A stretch of DNA of 5,473 bases, from assembly GCA_014804865.1 (NCBI GenBank), contig JAAUYY010000092.1, positions 4,971 to 10,443 on the forward strand, written 5' to 3'. A program made the position numbers and the translations under genes. A model generated the notes under the pieces. That model ran no database searches, was not told the DNA's origin, and was given only the letters and a program-made list of their open reading frames with translations. Each line of letters opens with the position of its first letter. The first letter of the stretch is position 1. The stretch is from Desulfovibrio sp. (GTDB taxonomy: Bacteria > Desulfobacterota > Desulfovibrionia > Desulfovibrionales > Desulfovibrionaceae). Below, in pieces: positions 5,333 to 5,473 of this stretch.

Positions 5333-5355
5333 GACGCGACTTGATAACTCGTTTA

Positions 5356-5473
5356 TTAATGTTTGAAAGACCGTTGTCCGGTGAAGACCATGGCCACTTG
5401 CGGAACGGCCTCGTCGCAAGCGATTATCGATTCCGCGTCGCGCAAGGATCCGCCCGGGTGGGCTATGGCGCGG
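5356..5473 (-). CDS. purH: PurH, AICAR formyltransferase C-terminal end (38 residues), cut by the window edge
   Basis: The visible C-terminus reads [19 protein letters not shown] and ends [15 protein letters not shown]. It matches the conserved tail of AICAR transformylase/IMP cyclohydrolase (PGGSxRD...AMVFTGxRxFxH), which carries out the last two steps of IMP synthesis. Only the formyltransferase end is visible, so whether the gene encodes the full bifunctional enzyme cannot be seen. The stop TAA (5356-5358) is followed at once by a second in-frame TAA (5353-5355). No terminator separates it from cbiA, whose ATG comes 28 nt after the stop, so the two are probably cotranscribed. Confidence 0.88.
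   Translation of the reverse strand, partial: RAIAHPGGSLRDAESIIACDEAVPQVAMVFTGQRSFKH

Noticed and set aside
5328..5355. Cobalamin riboswitch in front of cbiA
   Set aside because: Only 28 nt separate it from purH, far too short for the aptamer.

Overview
The window looks like part of a chromosome from an anaerobic bacterium of the Desulfobacterota, most likely a Desulfovibrio-like lineage. This is inferred from gene content and not from any marker gene. It carries the archaeal-type aspartate-semialdehyde route into aromatic amino acids (AroA'/AroB'), an FmdE-MoeA fusion of a kind I associate with Desulfovibrio, and a CbiA-type corrin (or siroheme) amidase. Codons are fairly GC-rich and even throughout. 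I see no mobile element, tRNA, rRNA or CRISPR.

Layout, left to right. (1) Positions 1-1189, minus strand, hold an aromatic biosynthesis operon: a sigma70-type promoter (1162-1189), a short Phe/Tyr-rich leader peptide (1040-1141), an attenuator terminator (987-1016), then 2-amino-3,7-dideoxy-D-threo-hept-6-ulosonate synthase (163-960) and the first 54 codons of 3-dehydroquinate synthase II (1-162). (2) Positions 1215-2855, minus strand, hold a 546-residue FmdE/zinc-ribbon/MoeA-like fusion. (3) Positions 2856-2910 form a short AT-rich divergent promoter region with a perfect 10-bp inverted repeat. (4) Positions 2911-3918, plus strand, hold moaA. (5) Positions 3915-5327, minus strand, hold cobyrinate a,c-diamide synthase, overlapping moaA tail to tail by 4 bp. 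(6) Positions 5356-5473, minus strand, hold the C-terminal end of purH, upstream of the amidase gene in the same direction.

The most rewarding part is the leader of the aromatic operon. A 33-residue open reading frame that was not obvious from gene length carries 6 Phe and 2 Tyr codons, five of them within residues 19-24. It is followed by RNA segments that can form either an antiterminator or a strong intrinsic terminator just before the first enzyme gene. This is the logic of ribosome-mediated attenuation known for pheA, here placed on the DKFP/aspartate-semialdehyde pathway to 3-dehydroquinate.

The middle of the window concerns molybdenum/tungsten cofactor: moaA makes the pterin precursor, and the divergent FmdE-MoeA fusion probably handles metal insertion or delivery to an oxidoreductase. 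The right side pairs a late purine enzyme with a tetrapyrrole amidase.
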